A stretch of 64,000 nucleotides of DNA from Peristeroidobacter agariperforans. GTDB taxonomy: Bacteria > Pseudomonadota > Gammaproteobacteria > Steroidobacterales > Steroidobacteraceae. Below, piece by piece: positions 26,727-38,498 of this stretch (within the stretch, counting starts at the first letter, position 1; each line of letters begins with the position of its first letter). Position numbers and translations under genes: made by a program. The stretch is taken from the NCBI RefSeq assembly GCF_004138335.1, contig NZ_RYFW01000003.1, positions 434,001-498,000 on the forward strand. The letters are read 5' to 3'. The notes beneath the pieces are model-generated. The model was not told the origin of the DNA and searched no databases. It saw only the letters and a program-made list of their open reading frames with translations.

Positions 26727-27674
26727 CTAGGCGGATGCGGCCCGCAGAATAGATCTGCTTTCTTCGGCGGTCTTGTGAATGATGGCCGCGCCTCTTTCGA
26801 GCAGGAAGCTGCGGAACGCGACCGCAATCGGGGACAGGCGCTTGTCCCGCATATGGATCACGAACCAGTCGCGGATCAGCGGCAGTCCGGTCACGTTCAG
26901 CATGGTCAGCTTGCCGGCGGCGAGCTCCAGGCCGACGGTGTGGATGGAGATGAAGCCGATGCCCATGCCGGCCATGACGGCTTGCTTGATGGTTTCGTTG
27001 CTGCTCACTTCCATGAAAGCGCGGATCGGCACGCCACGCTGTGCGAACACATGCTCCATCGACGCGCGCGTTCCGGAGCCTTCCTCGCGGATGATGAAAC
27101 TCTCGCTGCCCAATCGTTCCAACGGAATGCGGCGCTTGCCCGCGAGCGGATGATTGGGTGAAGCGATGACGACCAGTGGATGTTTCGCAAACGGCTCGGC
27201 GATGGTGATGAGCTCGCGAGGTGGCCGGCCCATGATGACCAGGTCCGTCTCGTTCGCCGCGAGCTGCTGGATGATCTCTTCACGATTGCCCACCGTGAAA
27301 TGAATCGTGACTTCCGGATACGCGGGTGCGAAGGCGGAGAGCAGCGATGGCGCGAAATATTTTGCTGTGCTCACAGCGCCGAGTTTCAGCACGCCGCGTT
27401 TCAAACCGCGCATCGCGGCGAGCGATTCGCCTGCCTCACGCAGCAGCTCGGTGACTTGCGAGGCATAACGCAACAACTCATCGCCGGCTGCCGTGAGATG
27501 AATCTGCCGTCCGACGTGCTCGAGCAAGGGCAGGCCCACCTCGATTTCGAGCAGCTTGATCTGTTGTGAAATCGCGGGCTGCGTGAGGTGCAGCTCACGC
27601 GCAGCTTTGGTGAAAGAGCGGTAGCGCGCCACTGCCGCGAACACCCGCATCTGCCTCAAGGTGATGTTCCGCAT
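26727..27674 (-). CDS. cbbR: LysR-type regulator of the RuBisCO operon
   Basis: A 315-residue LysR protein. The N-terminal helix-turn-helix is LRQMRVFAAVARYRSFTKAARELHLTQPAISQQIKLLE. The effector domain has typical CbbR features (LKLGAVSTAKYFAPSLL, NREEIIQQLAANETDLVIMGRPP, FIIREEGSGTR). CbbR activates Calvin-cycle genes in response to metabolites such as RuBP or NADPH. It is divergent from cbbL across about 130 bases that hold a LysR-type dyad, and GGAG lies five bases before its ATG. Confidence 0.95.
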   Translation of the reverse strand: MRNITLRQMRVFAAVARYRSFTKAARELHLTQPAISQQIKLLEIEVGLPLLEHVGRQIHLTAAGDELLRYASQVTELLREAGESLAAMRGLKRGVLKLGAVSTAKYFAPSLLSAFAPAYPEVTIHFTVGNREEIIQQLAANETDLVIMGRPPRELITIAEPFAKHPLVVIASPNHPLAGKRRIPLERLGSESFIIREEGSGTRASMEHVFAQRGVPIRAFMEVSSNETIKQAVMAGMGIGFISIHTVGLELAAGKLTMLNVTGLPLIRDWFVIHMRDKRLSPIAVAFRSFLLERGAAIIHKTAEESRSILRAASA

Positions 27675-27701
27675 GGTGACTCCAGCCTCGGGTCCCGTTA
27701 A

Positions 27702-29282
<1,581 letters not shown>

Positions 29283-29302
29283 ACTCATCCGAGAGCACAG
29301 CC

Positions 29303-29719
29303 ATGCGACTTACTCAAGGCACCTTCTCCTTTCTGCCCGATCTCACCGACCTGCAGATCAGCTCGCAGATCGAATACTGCCTGCAACGTGGCTGGGCCGT
29401 GTCGGTTGAGCACACCGAAGATCCGCATCCGCGCAATACCTACTGGGAGATGTATGGAAACCCCATGTTCGACCTGAAGGACGCGGCCGGGATCATGCGG
29501 GAAGTGGATGAATGCCGGCGTACGTTTCCCAATCGATACATCAAGGTCAATGCCTTCGATTCGACCCGAGGTGTCGAGTCGCTGCGACTGTCGTTCATCG
29601 TCGCGCGACCGCAGGAGGAGCCTGGCTTCGAGTTGCTGCGCGAAGAAGGGCCCGGCCGCGAAGTGCGCTACTCGATGCGCTCATATGCGACGCGAAGGCC
29701 GGAAGGGCATCGGTACTAG
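29303..29719 (+). CDS. cbbS: RuBisCO small subunit, red-type
   Basis: A 138-residue small subunit with the family start [20 protein letters not shown], then [28 protein letters not shown]. It has the C-terminal extension found in red-type enzymes ([18 protein letters not shown]), which forms a beta-hairpin in the central channel of the L8S8 enzyme. It starts 20 bases after cbbL and ends 2 bases before cbbX. Confidence 0.97.
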   Translation: MRLTQGTFSFLPDLTDLQISSQIEYCLQRGWAVSVEHTEDPHPRNTYWEMYGNPMFDLKDAAGIMREVDECRRTFPNRYIKVNAFDSTRGVESLRLSFIVARPQEEPGFELLREEGPGREVRYSMRSYATRRPEGHRY

Positions 29720-29721
29720 CA

Positions 29722-30645
29722 ATGAGTTCTGTGCCTAAAACCGCAGACGACTTCAACCTCGAAGCCGCGTTCCGCGATTCTCACGTCGCCGACGTGCTCG
29801 ATCAACTCGACAGCGAGCTGGTCGGCCTCGCGCCGGTAAAGACTCGCATTCGCGACATCTGTGCACTGCTGCTCGTCGATACCGTCCGTCGACAAGCAGG
29901 CCTCAGCACGGAAGCCCTGTCTCTGCACATGAGCTTCACCGGCAACCCCGGCACGGGCAAGACCACCGTCGCGCTGCGCATGGCCGAAATCCTGTATCGA
30001 CTCGGCTATGTGCGCAAAGGCCACATGGTCGCAGTGACTCGCGACGATCTCGTCGGCCAATACATCGGCCACACCGCGCCGAAAACCCGCGAAGTGCTCA
30101 AGCGCGCGATGGGCGGGGTGCTGTTCATCGATGAGGCTTACTACTTGTATCGCCCGGAGAACGAGCGCGACTACGGTCAGGAGGCCATCGAGATCCTGTT
30201 GCAGGAAATGGAAAACCATCGCGACGACCTGGTCGTGATCCTGGCCGGTTACGAGGACCGCATGGACCGCTTCTTTCGTAGCAACCCTGGCATGTCATCG
30301 CGCATCGCGCATCACATCGCATTCCCGGACTACACCGCCGCGGAATTGCTGGCCATCGCGGACCTGATGCTCGATCAGATGCAGTACCAGCTGAGCGCCG
30401 ATGCCCGGACCGCGTTGGAAGAATACATCGAGCGCCGCCAGGCGCTACCGCACTTCGCGAATGCCAGATCCATTCGCAATGCGCTGGACCGCGCACGTTT
30501 ACGACAAGCCAGCCGCTTGTTCGCCAAGCGCGCCGCGTCGCTTGCGAGGAACGATCTCATGACGATCGAGGCGGCCGACATCAAGGCCAGCCGTGTGTTC
30601 GCCGAGACCCCACCTACAGCACGACAGGGAGAATTGCACTCATGA
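29722..30645 (+). CDS. cbbX: Red-type RuBisCO activase CbbX (AAA+)
   Basis: A 307-residue AAA+ protein that remodels inhibited red-type RuBisCO by pulling on the large-subunit C-terminus. Walker A is [10 protein letters not shown] and Walker B is [11 protein letters not shown]. The pore-loop region and the sensor/arginine segment [14 protein letters not shown] are present. An in-frame ORF extends far upstream into cbbS; the ATG two bases after the cbbS stop is the sensible start. Its stop overlaps the cbbF start (ATGA). Its presence supports a functional form IC enzyme. Confidence 0.96.
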   Translation: MSSVPKTADDFNLEAAFRDSHVADVLDQLDSELVGLAPVKTRIRDICALLLVDTVRRQAGLSTEALSLHMSFTGNPGTGKTTVALRMAEILYRLGYVRKGHMVAVTRDDLVGQYIGHTAPKTREVLKRAMGGVLFIDEAYYLYRPENERDYGQEAIEILLQEMENHRDDLVVILAGYEDRMDRFFRSNPGMSSRIAHHIAFPDYTAAELLAIADLMLDQMQYQLSADARTALEEYIERRQALPHFANARSIRNALDRARLRQASRLFAKRAASLARNDLMTIEAADIKASRVFAETPPTARQGELHS

Positions 30646-31715
30646 CGACGCTCGCGCCCAGAACGTTGACCCGATTCCTGATCGAGGAACAGCGCCGTCA
30701 CGAAAATGCGACGGGCAACTTCACCGCGCTGGTGAACGACGTGCGACTCGCGTGCAAGCGCATCGCGACGCTCATCGGCAAGGGGGCGCTGTCCGGCGCT
30801 TACGGCGACGCCGGTGTGGTCAATGTCCAGCGCGAGGTGCAGAAGAAGCTCGATGTGCTCACCAACGACATCTTCCTTCGCACCAACGAGTGGGGCGGCC
30901 AGCTGGCGGGCATGGTGTCCGAAGAAATGGAAAAGCCATACTCGATTCCGGCGGAGTTTCCCACCGGCAAATATTTACTGTTGTTCGACCCCCTGGACGG
31001 CTCCTCGAACGTGGACGTGAACGTCGCCGTCGGCAGCATCTTCTCCGTGCTGCGCTGTCCTGACGGTGTCACGGACCCGTCCGAGGAGCATTTTTTACAG
31101 CCAGGGACCGAACAGGTGTGCGCCGGCTACGCGATCTACGGACCTTCCACCATGCTGGTGTTGAGCACCGGCCGCGGCGTACACGGTTTCACGCTCGACC
31201 GTGAGATCGGCGAGTTCATGTTGACCCATCCGGATCTGCGTATTCCGGAAACCACGTCGGAGTTTGCCATCAATGCCTCGAATTCACGTTACTGGGAATC
31301 TCCCATCACGCGCTACGTGCGCGAGTGTCAAGAAGGCGCCTCGGGCCCGCGCGGTCGCGATTTCAACATGCGTTGGGTTGCCGCCGTGGTCGCTGAGGCT
31401 CATCGCATTCTCATGCGCGGCGGCGTTTATATGTATCCGCGCGATCGCAGGGACCTGACCAAGCCCGGCCGCTTGCGTCTGTTGTACGAGGCGAATCCGC
31501 TCGGCTTCCTCATCGAGCAGGCGGGCGGACGCGCCAGCACGGGCCGCGAGCCGGTGCTGACCGTCAAACCCGAAAGCTTGCACCAACGCATCGGCTTCAT
31601 CTTCGGTGCGCGTGCGGAGGTAGAGCGCATCGAGCGCTATCACCGCGAATGCAACGATTTCGAGTTCAAGGCGCCGTTGTTCGGCACTCGCAGCGTGCTC
31701 AGAAGTCCCGCGTAG
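30642..31715 (+). CDS. cbbF: Class I fructose-1,6-bisphosphatase
   Basis: A 357-residue phosphatase that makes fructose 6-phosphate in the Calvin cycle and gluconeogenesis. The metal and substrate motif [21 protein letters not shown] is intact, as are [13 protein letters not shown] and [18 protein letters not shown] near the C-terminus. It is translationally coupled to cbbX by a 4-base overlap and followed 9 bases later by cbbP. Confidence 0.96.
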   Translation: MTTLAPRTLTRFLIEEQRRHENATGNFTALVNDVRLACKRIATLIGKGALSGAYGDAGVVNVQREVQKKLDVLTNDIFLRTNEWGGQLAGMVSEEMEKPYSIPAEFPTGKYLLLFDPLDGSSNVDVNVAVGSIFSVLRCPDGVTDPSEEHFLQPGTEQVCAGYAIYGPSTMLVLSTGRGVHGFTLDREIGEFMLTHPDLRIPETTSEFAINASNSRYWESPITRYVRECQEGASGPRGRDFNMRWVAAVVAEAHRILMRGGVYMYPRDRRDLTKPGRLRLLYEANPLGFLIEQAGGRASTGREPVLTVKPESLHQRIGFIFGARAEVERIERYHRECNDFEFKAPLFGTRSVLRSPA

Positions 31716-31724
31716 GGAGCAGCC

Positions 31725-32654
31725 ATGTCAGCCACTCATCCCATCATCGCAGTCACGGGCTCATCTGGAGCCGGCACGACATCGGTTTCGCGGACCTTCG
31801 AGCAGATCTTTCGGCGCGAAGCGATCACAGCGGCGTTCATCGAAGGCGACAGCTTTCATCGCTACGACCGCGCAGGCATGAAGCAGCAGATGGCCGATGC
31901 GATCGCTCGCGGCGATCAGTACTTCAGCCACTTCGGTCCGGACGCGAACTTGTTCGCGGAGCTCGACGGCTTGTTCAGAGGCTATGGCGACTGCGGGCAG
32001 GGGCGTCGCCGCAAGTATCTGCACGACGATCAGGAGGCGGCGCCGTATGCACAGAAGCCGGGCACGTTCACCGAATGGGAAGACCTGCCCGATTCGACCG
32101 ACTTGCTGTTCTACGAGGGGCTGCACGGTGCGGCCGCTCATGAGGACGTGCAGATCTGGAAGCACGTGGACTTGCTGATCGGCGTCGTGCCGGTCATCAA
32201 TCTCGAATGGATTCAGAAGTTGCACCGTGACCGGTCCACGCGCGGCTATTCGACGGAGGCGGTCGCCGACACGATCCTGCGGCGGATGCACGACTACGTC
32301 CACTACATCTGTCCGCAGTTCTCACGGACGCACATCAATTTTCAGCGCGTCCCGATGGTCGATACGTCCGATCCATTCATCGCGCGTTTCATCCCGACGC
32401 CGGAGGAATCGTTCCTGGTGATCCGCTTTGCGAATCCGCAGGGCATCGACTTTCCCTATCTGCTGGCCATGCTGCACGACTCGTTCATGACGCGCTCGAA
32501 CACCATCGTGTGTCCGGGCGGCAAGATGGACCTGGCGCTGCAGCTCATCTTCACACCGATGATTCTGCGACTGATCGAGCGCCGCAAGGAGTCGCTGGCG
32601 CGCAGGTCGCCGCGTTCAGCTCACTTGCTGTTGGAGCCAGCCCTTTCGAGATGA
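31725..32654 (+). CDS. cbbP: Phosphoribulokinase, class I
   Basis: A 309-residue kinase that makes ribulose 1,5-bisphosphate. The P-loop is GSSGAGTTSVSRTF, followed by FIEGDSFHRYDR with the catalytic Asp. The conserved middle (YEGLHGAA, HVDLLIGVVPVINLEWIQKLHRD) is complete. Its length fits the octameric proteobacterial class. It lies between cbbF and cbbZ with gaps under 10 bases. Confidence 0.96.
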   Translation: MSATHPIIAVTGSSGAGTTSVSRTFEQIFRREAITAAFIEGDSFHRYDRAGMKQQMADAIARGDQYFSHFGPDANLFAELDGLFRGYGDCGQGRRRKYLHDDQEAAPYAQKPGTFTEWEDLPDSTDLLFYEGLHGAAAHEDVQIWKHVDLLIGVVPVINLEWIQKLHRDRSTRGYSTEAVADTILRRMHDYVHYICPQFSRTHINFQRVPMVDTSDPFIARFIPTPEESFLVIRFANPQGIDFPYLLAMLHDSFMTRSNTIVCPGGKMDLALQLIFTPMILRLIERRKESLARRSPRSAHLLLEPALSR

Positions 32655-32661
32655 GGTAACC

Positions 32662-33375
32662 ATGCCGAAGCTCATCGATTGCGTCGCGGCCGTGTCATTC
32701 GATCTGGATGGCACGATCATCGACACCGCTCCGGATCTGGGCGCGGCGGCCAACATGATGCTGATCATGCTGGGCGGCCGGCCGCTGCCTGACGACTGCG
32801 TCCCGGGCCTCATCGGCGCAGGCATCGATGAGTTCGTCAAGCGGGTGCTGACACAAAGCGGCGTGACACCGGATGCACGTTTGCAGGAAACATCGACGAC
32901 GTTGTTTCGCGAACTGTACGGGCAACGCGTGTTTCGACTCAGCCGTATCTATTCCGGCGTCATGATGGCCCTGCACACGCTGCGGGCGGCCGGGCTCACG
33001 TTGTCTTGCGTGACCAACAAAGAGCGCAAGTTCGCGCAGCCGTTGCTGGAGATCGCCGGCATCAGCGGATTCTTCACGTCCGTGCTGTGCCCCGAGCGGC
33101 CCGAGGATCGAAAGCCGAGCCCGTCACTGCTGTACTCGGCTTGTCGTCAAGCTGAGGTCGAGCCCATCGACCTGCTGTTGGTAGGAGACTCGCGTGCTGA
33201 CATCGAGGCAGCCCACGCCGCCGGGTGTCGTGTCGTCGCTGTGGACTATGGCTATCACCGCGGGCAACCGCTGGAGGAGCTGCGCCCCGACGCCATTGTG
33301 AGCAACCTAAAAGAGATCATGGAACTGAGTGTGCGTCCTCGGAGCGGGACTCGAGCCTTGAGGGCCATACCATGA
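32662..33375 (+). CDS. cbbZ: Phosphoglycolate phosphatase (HAD superfamily)
   Basis: A 237-residue HAD phosphatase that removes 2-phosphoglycolate, the product of RuBisCO oxygenation. Motif I is [14 protein letters not shown], motif II is SCVTNKE, and motifs III/IV are [12 protein letters not shown] and [17 protein letters not shown]. Its position inside the cbb operon supports the CbbZ assignment over other HAD roles. The stop overlaps the cbbT start by 4 bases. Confidence 0.94.
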   Translation: MPKLIDCVAAVSFDLDGTIIDTAPDLGAAANMMLIMLGGRPLPDDCVPGLIGAGIDEFVKRVLTQSGVTPDARLQETSTTLFRELYGQRVFRLSRIYSGVMMALHTLRAAGLTLSCVTNKERKFAQPLLEIAGISGFFTSVLCPERPEDRKPSPSLLYSACRQAEVEPIDLLLVGDSRADIEAAHAAGCRVVAVDYGYHRGQPLEELRPDAIVSNLKEIMELSVRPRSGTRALRAIP

Positions 33376-35426
33376 GCGCCGAGTTGGACGTGCGAAGGCC
33401 GAAGCCTCGTAACGTGGGGCTGCGGCAGGACGGCGTCAATGTGCTTCGTGCGCTGGCGATGGATGCCGTGCAGAAAGCAAACTCCGGCCACCCGGGCATG
33501 CCGATGGGCATGGCGGAGATTGCCGAGGTGCTGTGGCAACGTCATCTGCGTCACAACCCCGCCAATCCGGAGTGGTTCAACCGTGATCGGTTCGTGCTCT
33601 CGAATGGGCATGGCTCGATGCTGCTCTATGCGCTGTTGCACCTGACCGGTTACGACCTGCCGCTGCAACAGCTGCAGCGCTTCCGTCAGCTGCATTCGAG
33701 AACCCCGGGGCATCCCGAGTACGGCATCACGCCGGGCGTCGAAACAACGACCGGGCCGCTCGGGCAGGGCCTCACCAATGCCGTGGGCATGGCGATTGCC
33801 GAGAAAGTGCTCGCGGCGCAGTTCAATCGACCCGGCTTTGAGGTCATCGATCATCACACCTATGTGTTTCTCGGCGATGGCTGCCTGATGGAAGGCATCT
33901 CGCACGAGGCCTGTTCGCTGGCGGGTACGCTGGGGCTGGGCAAGCTCATCGCGTTCTATGACGACAACGGCATCTCCATCGATGGCCACGTTTCGGGCTG
34001 GTTCACCGACGACACTCCGCGGCGATTTGCCAGCTATGGCTGGCACGTCGTGCCGCATGTCGATGGCCACGATAGCGACGCCATCGACAACGCCATCCGT
34101 GCCGCGAAGTCGGTGGCCGACAAGCCGTCGCTGATCTGTTGCAAGACTGTTATCGCCAAGGGATCGCCGAACAAGGCGGGCACTCACGATGCGCACGGTG
34201 CGCCACTCGGCGAGCAAGAGATCACCGCGGCTCGCGAGGCTCTGGGCTGGAGCTATGCGCCGTTCGAGGTCCCCGCTCATATATATGAGATGTGGGATGC
34301 ACGGCAGGCGGGATCGATCTACGAGGGCGCCTGGCGGCAGACGCTGGCGTCGTATGCCACGGCCCATCCGCAGTTGGGCCGGGAGCTCGAGCGGCGCATG
34401 CAAGGCGAGCTGCCCGAAGGGCTTGCGGAGAATATTCGCAGGCTGATGGCGCGCACTCATGCGAAGGCGGCATCGGTGGCTACACGCAAGGCGTCGCAGG
34501 AAGCGATCGAAGGCATCGCGCCGTTCCTGCCGGAGCTGATTGGCGGTTCCGCCGATCTGGCGAGCTCGAATCTCACGTTGTGGTCCGGGTCGCGCGCCGT
34601 GACCAGCGCGAGCGGCGGCAACTACATCTACTATGGCGTGCGCGAGTTCGGCATGGCCGCGATCATGAATGGACTGGCCTTGCACGGCGGATTCATTCCC
34701 TACGGAGGCACCTTCCTGACGTTCTCGGATTACTGCCGTAACGCGCTTCGCATGGCTGCGCTGATGCAGATCCGTTCGATCTTTGTGTTCACGCACGATT
34801 CGATCGGTCTGGGCGAGGATGGCCCGACGCATCAGCCCATCGAACATGTCGCGACGCTGCGGTTGATTCCGAACATGGATGTCTGGCGGCCGTGCGACAC
34901 GTTGGAGACGATCGTTGCGTGGGCGGCGGCCATCGATCGGGAGAGCGGGCCAACGAGTCTGGTGCTCAGTCGACAGAATGTTCCGTATCAAAACCGCGAT
35001 CCGGACGCGATGGCAAACGTCTGTCGTGGCGGCTACGTGCTGGCCGAGCCGGAAGTCGAGCCGCGCGCCATCATCATTGCGACTGGTTCGGAAGTGGCGC
35101 TCGCCATCGAGGCGAAGAAGCTGCTGGAAGGTGAGGGCGTACCAGTTCGAGTCGTATCCATGCCTTCGACCAACGTGTTCGATCGCCAGGACGCGGACTA
35201 TCGCCAGCAAGTACTGCCATTCGAGTTGCCGTGCGTCGCCGTCGAAGCCGGCGTGCCGGACATCTGGCGCAAATATGTCGGTCGCCGCGGCGTCGTGCTC
35301 GGCATCGATCGGTTTGGCGAGTCGGCGCCCGCCAAAGATCTGCTGCGGTATTTCGAGTTCGTGCCTGAGCGCGTCGTCGCGGCCGTCAAATCGCTGCTCG
35401 CAGTGAAAGCGAGTGACGGCGGCTGA
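33372..35426 (+). CDS. cbbT: Transketolase
   Basis: A 684-residue thiamine-diphosphate enzyme of the regenerative phase. The start inside the cbbZ stop (ATGA) was chosen over an upstream in-frame extension, which lies within cbbZ. Motifs include [19 protein letters not shown] and the ThDP/metal motif [18 protein letters not shown] with DDNGISIDG. The pyrimidine domain (about 350-520) carries [19 protein letters not shown] and [16 protein letters not shown]. It is the last gene of the operon; cbbA, cbbE, cbbG and cbbK are not in this window. Confidence 0.96.
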   Translation: MSAELDVRRPKPRNVGLRQDGVNVLRALAMDAVQKANSGHPGMPMGMAEIAEVLWQRHLRHNPANPEWFNRDRFVLSNGHGSMLLYALLHLTGYDLPLQQLQRFRQLHSRTPGHPEYGITPGVETTTGPLGQGLTNAVGMAIAEKVLAAQFNRPGFEVIDHHTYVFLGDGCLMEGISHEACSLAGTLGLGKLIAFYDDNGISIDGHVSGWFTDDTPRRFASYGWHVVPHVDGHDSDAIDNAIRAAKSVADKPSLICCKTVIAKGSPNKAGTHDAHGAPLGEQEITAAREALGWSYAPFEVPAHIYEMWDARQAGSIYEGAWRQTLASYATAHPQLGRELERRMQGELPEGLAENIRRLMARTHAKAASVATRKASQEAIEGIAPFLPELIGGSADLASSNLTLWSGSRAVTSASGGNYIYYGVREFGMAAIMNGLALHGGFIPYGGTFLTFSDYCRNALRMAALMQIRSIFVFTHDSIGLGEDGPTHQPIEHVATLRLIPNMDVWRPCDTLETIVAWAAAIDRESGPTSLVLSRQNVPYQNRDPDAMANVCRGGYVLAEPEVEPRAIIIATGSEVALAIEAKKLLEGEGVPVRVVSMPSTNVFDRQDADYRQQVLPFELPCVAVEAGVPDIWRKYVGRRGVVLGIDRFGESAPAKDLLRYFEFVPERVVAAVKSLLAVKASDGG

Positions 35427-35437
35427 CCGTCACTCGC
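35409..35437. terminator. Terminator hairpin between cbbT and the convergent receptor gene
   Basis: Perfect 11-base arms GCGAGTGACGG (35409-35419) and CCGTCACTCGC (35427-35437) with a 7-base loop that contains the end of cbbT. The convergent receptor gene ends at 35444. The symmetric stem with no clear T-run suits a bidirectional barrier between the two transcripts. Confidence 0.75.
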
Positions 35438-35443
35438 ACTTGC

Positions 35444-37726
35444 TCATTGGAATCCGTAGCGCAACTCGACGCCGACTTCTCGCGGACGAATCAGCGTCTC
35501 CCTGGCGCCGAGCGACGGTTGGCCCGTATCGATGACGCCGCGTTCGTCCGCGAGATTGCGGCCGAACAGCTCGATCGACAGGTCCTGCCGCTGGAAGGCG
35601 ATGCGCAGGTTCGCCGTATTGAACGATTCCTGGGTGAGCACCTCGTCCACGCCAAACTTCAAGCGCAGCTCACCGACGTAAACGTAATCCGCACGCACGT
35701 ATCCGGACCATTCCGGCCCCATGACGAAGCTGTACTGCGCGCCGGCGCTGCCGTTCTTTTCAGGTGCGTCCGGCAGGCGCTCGCCTTTGGAGTAGATCGT
35801 GCCCGGCTCGACGCGCTCGAACTCCGCCTGGGTGTAGGAGGCCGCAAAATTGAAGCGCCATGCATCGCTGGCTTGCGCCACCATCTCCAGTTCCACGCCG
35901 TCGTTGGTCACATCGCCGGCATTCGCCAGCACGCTGAAGCCGCAGGGGAGCGACACGCCGAGTTGGACGCCTTCCCAGTCCTGTCGGTACACCGCTGCAT
36001 TGAGGCCAAGGCGACCGTCCGCGAACTGCGATTTCACGCCCAGCTCGTAATTCCACAGCGTATCCGGATCGGTGAACGCACCTGCGCCTACCGCGTCGGC
36101 CGCCGCCTGACAGGCGTCGGGCAGACGCTGATTCACCACGCCGCTGCGAAAGCCGCGACCGGCCTGCAAATAGAGCGTCAGGTCCTCGGCGGGCTCGTAA
36201 CGCAGATAAGCCGACGGGTTGAACTCGCTCGATGAGCCTTCTTGATCGGGCGCGCCAGGCTGCGCGCCGCCGATCAGAAAGCCATCCGACGGCGGCGTGA
36301 GACTGGTCAGATCGTCTTCGAGATAGCGCGCCCCGACACCGACGGTCCACTGCGACGCGAAGGTGTAACTGACTTGGGCGAACGCGGCGCGCTGCTCTTC
36401 TTCGGAGAAGCGGGCCATCGGTGCGTCCGCGGCGAAGTCCTGGCCGGCCAGCACCTCGGACAAACAGGTGGGGCACGAGTAGTCCGGCACGAACTGTGAG
36501 AAGTCCGCGGTCTGTTTCAAATAGAACAAACCGGCTAGCCATTGAAACGGACCCTCACCGAGCGACTGCACTCGCAGCTCCTGCGTGAACAGCTTGCCCA
36601 CGCTGCGATCTCGCAGCGGCCAGGGGATGGGCGCGCCGAAGTTGCCTTCGGCGAGATAAGTGATGTCCTGGTTGGTGAAGCGCGTCATCTTCGACCAGTT
36701 GCTGGCCGAGGTGAGCGACACGGCGTCCCAATCGTACCTGGCGACGATGGTATTGATCTCGAGTCGCTCGCCGGCGCCGCCTTCCTCGAAGTAATCCAGC
36801 GCGCGGCTCTGCTCGTACTCACCGAAATCCGGCATGGTGAACGGCTCGCTGTTGAGCGTGACGTCCTGCGTGGCGTGCGTCAGATCGATCTTCAGAGCAT
36901 CCGTAACTTGCCAGCCGAGCGCGGCGCGAACGCCCCAGGTGTCTTCGGAATTGATGTCTTTGCGTGTGAACGCCGGGACCGCCGGCGTGATCAGCAAGCC
37001 GTCGGGCAGCCCCAGCGCAGCACCGTAGTCGACGGACGGCTGGCCGGCGAACTTGTTGTCGATGTAACCGGCGATCTCGTCTTGATAGCCGACCACTCGC
37101 AATGCCAGGCGGTCGGTGATCAATGGAATGTTGACGGTGCCCTCGACGTGGTAGCTCGCATCGCTGGAGTGTGCGGTCGTGAAGCCACGTGCGCCGACGT
37201 GGGCTTCGAAGCCCGATGCGTCGGGCGCGGCAGGCAGGATCCGAACCACACCGGCCAGCGCGCTGGCGCCGAACAGCGTTCCTTGCGGGCCGCGCAAGAC
37301 CTCTACTCGATCGATGTCGACCAATCGCAGGTTCGGCTTGCCGCCGAAGTTGGTCAGCACGCTGGTCACTGTCTCGCCGAAATAGGTCGCGGTGGTGGAG
37401 GGCAGGCCGCCTTCGCTGCCGCTGATGCCACGAATGCGAATCTGCGAGACGCCGGGTCCGCCGTCCTCGAAGAACACGCCCGGCACGGTGTTGAGATAGT
37501 CCGCGTAGTTGGTGAAGCCGCGCGTCTGGATGTCTTCGGCAGTGATCGCCGAGATGGCCACCGGCACGTCCTGCAGCTTCTCCTCACGCTTGGTCGCGGT
37601 GACGATGATTTCCTGCAGAACCTGCGTGTCGCGCGGAGTATCTGCGGCGCTAGCCGGAACTGCCAAGGCGCAGGTCTGTAAAAAGGCAGCGGACAGGGCC
37701 GCTCGCGACAAGCCGTTCATGCGCAT
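35444..37726 (-). CDS. TonB-dependent outer-membrane receptor
   Basis: A 760-residue receptor. GAGG lies five bases before the chosen ATG, and the signal peptide is MRMNGLSRAALSAAFLQTCALAVPASA. The TonB-box region is LQEIIVTATKREEKLQDVPVAI, a pattern common in receptors of Sphingomonas/Steroidobacter-like bacteria. A plug (FEDGGPGVSQIRIRGISG) and a barrel ending LRYGFQ follow. It is divergent from an Lrp-type regulator across 167 bases holding a strong inverted repeat, so that regulator probably controls it. Confidence 0.92.
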   Translation of the reverse strand: MRMNGLSRAALSAAFLQTCALAVPASAADTPRDTQVLQEIIVTATKREEKLQDVPVAISAITAEDIQTRGFTNYADYLNTVPGVFFEDGGPGVSQIRIRGISGSEGGLPSTTATYFGETVTSVLTNFGGKPNLRLVDIDRVEVLRGPQGTLFGASALAGVVRILPAAPDASGFEAHVGARGFTTAHSSDASYHVEGTVNIPLITDRLALRVVGYQDEIAGYIDNKFAGQPSVDYGAALGLPDGLLITPAVPAFTRKDINSEDTWGVRAALGWQVTDALKIDLTHATQDVTLNSEPFTMPDFGEYEQSRALDYFEEGGAGERLEINTIVARYDWDAVSLTSASNWSKMTRFTNQDITYLAEGNFGAPIPWPLRDRSVGKLFTQELRVQSLGEGPFQWLAGLFYLKQTADFSQFVPDYSCPTCLSEVLAGQDFAADAPMARFSEEEQRAAFAQVSYTFASQWTVGVGARYLEDDLTSLTPPSDGFLIGGAQPGAPDQEGSSSEFNPSAYLRYEPAEDLTLYLQAGRGFRSGVVNQRLPDACQAAADAVGAGAFTDPDTLWNYELGVKSQFADGRLGLNAAVYRQDWEGVQLGVSLPCGFSVLANAGDVTNDGVELEMVAQASDAWRFNFAASYTQAEFERVEPGTIYSKGERLPDAPEKNGSAGAQYSFVMGPEWSGYVRADYVYVGELRLKFGVDEVLTQESFNTANLRIAFQRQDLSIELFGRNLADERGVIDTGQPSLGARETLIRPREVGVELRYGFQ

Positions 37727-37749
37727 CTCATCCTCTTGCCTGGTTCTTC

Positions 37750-37772
37750 TAGTGTTGGAGGGACCGACACTA
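37750..37772. promoter_or_regulatory. Inverted repeat between the receptor and the divergent Lrp-type regulator
   Basis: Arms TAGTGTTGG (37750-37758) and CCGACACTA (37764-37772) match at 8 of 9 positions with a 5-base centre. It lies 24 bases upstream of the receptor ATG and 122 bases from the regulator ATG. Position and symmetry suit an operator for the Lrp-type protein; a leader hairpin of the receptor transcript is the alternative. Confidence 0.5.
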
Positions 37773-37893
37773 CGAATATGCAGCCCGGCGTGCGTGAGTT
37801 GTGTTCGTTTTTGCGCAAGCCGGCGGAGGAATCGTTTGCTGGGAGCGACGCGGGCCATGCGGCATACTGCGTTCCATTACCGGGGAGTGAAGC

Positions 37894-38421
37894 ATGGCGC
37901 AGAATTCATCGCGGCCCAGCCGCATCGATCGCATCGACTTGAGCATCCTGACGGCGCTGTTCAGTGAGGCGCGCATCAGCAAGGTGCAGATGAGCGAGGC
38001 CGTCGGGCTGTCCGCCAGTCGCTGCTACGAGCGGATGCGGCGCCTCGAGCAAGCGGAGATCATTCGCGGCTATCACGCCGACATCGACATCGCACGCCTC
38101 GCCAGTTGCCTGCAATTCCAGGTGCAGATCAAGCTGTTGAATTACACGAGCGCGCGCGCCAGGCAATTCGAAAAGACGCTGTTGAAGATCCCCGAGATCG
38201 TCTCCTGTCACGGCGTGCTCGGGCACGTGGATTACGTCATGACCGTCGTCGCGTCCACCGTCGAGCGCTACCAGGAAGTCATTGCCGAACTGCGCAACCA
38301 GAGCGAGAACGAGTTCGACTTCGTGACCTTCCCGATCTCCAAGGCGATCAAGTCGCACGGTCACAGCGACCTGAAGCAGATCGTCGGCCGGCTGACCCGC
38401 GAGGAACCGAGCGCGGGCTAG
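37894..38421 (+). CDS. Lrp/AsnC-family transcriptional regulator
   Basis: A 175-residue regulator. An N-terminal helix-turn-helix (IDRIDLSILTALFSEARISKVQMSEAVGLSASRCYERMRRLEQA) is followed by an RAM-type ligand domain (LKIPEIVSCHGVLGHVDYVMTVVA). Proteins of this family sense amino acids or related compounds. It stands between a divergent TonB receptor and, on the same strand, DgcN-like and amino-acid-permease genes. That makes amino-acid-derived ligands likely here. Confidence 0.92.
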   Translation: MAQNSSRPSRIDRIDLSILTALFSEARISKVQMSEAVGLSASRCYERMRRLEQAEIIRGYHADIDIARLASCLQFQVQIKLLNYTSARARQFEKTLLKIPEIVSCHGVLGHVDYVMTVVASTVERYQEVIAELRNQSENEFDFVTFPISKAIKSHGHSDLKQIVGRLTREEPSAG

Positions 38422-38498
38422 AGCAGAACCGAAGAATCGTCCGCGCAGCTTCCCTAAAACGAACACTACTGGCGCGAGCCGGACGGCATATTCCTGGC

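Noticed and set aside
33255-35210. Long minus-strand open frame opposite transketolase (651 codons)
   Set aside because: It is antisense to cbbT, which has all its catalytic motifs. Its composition is typical of a shadow frame and no ribosome site or family motif is seen.
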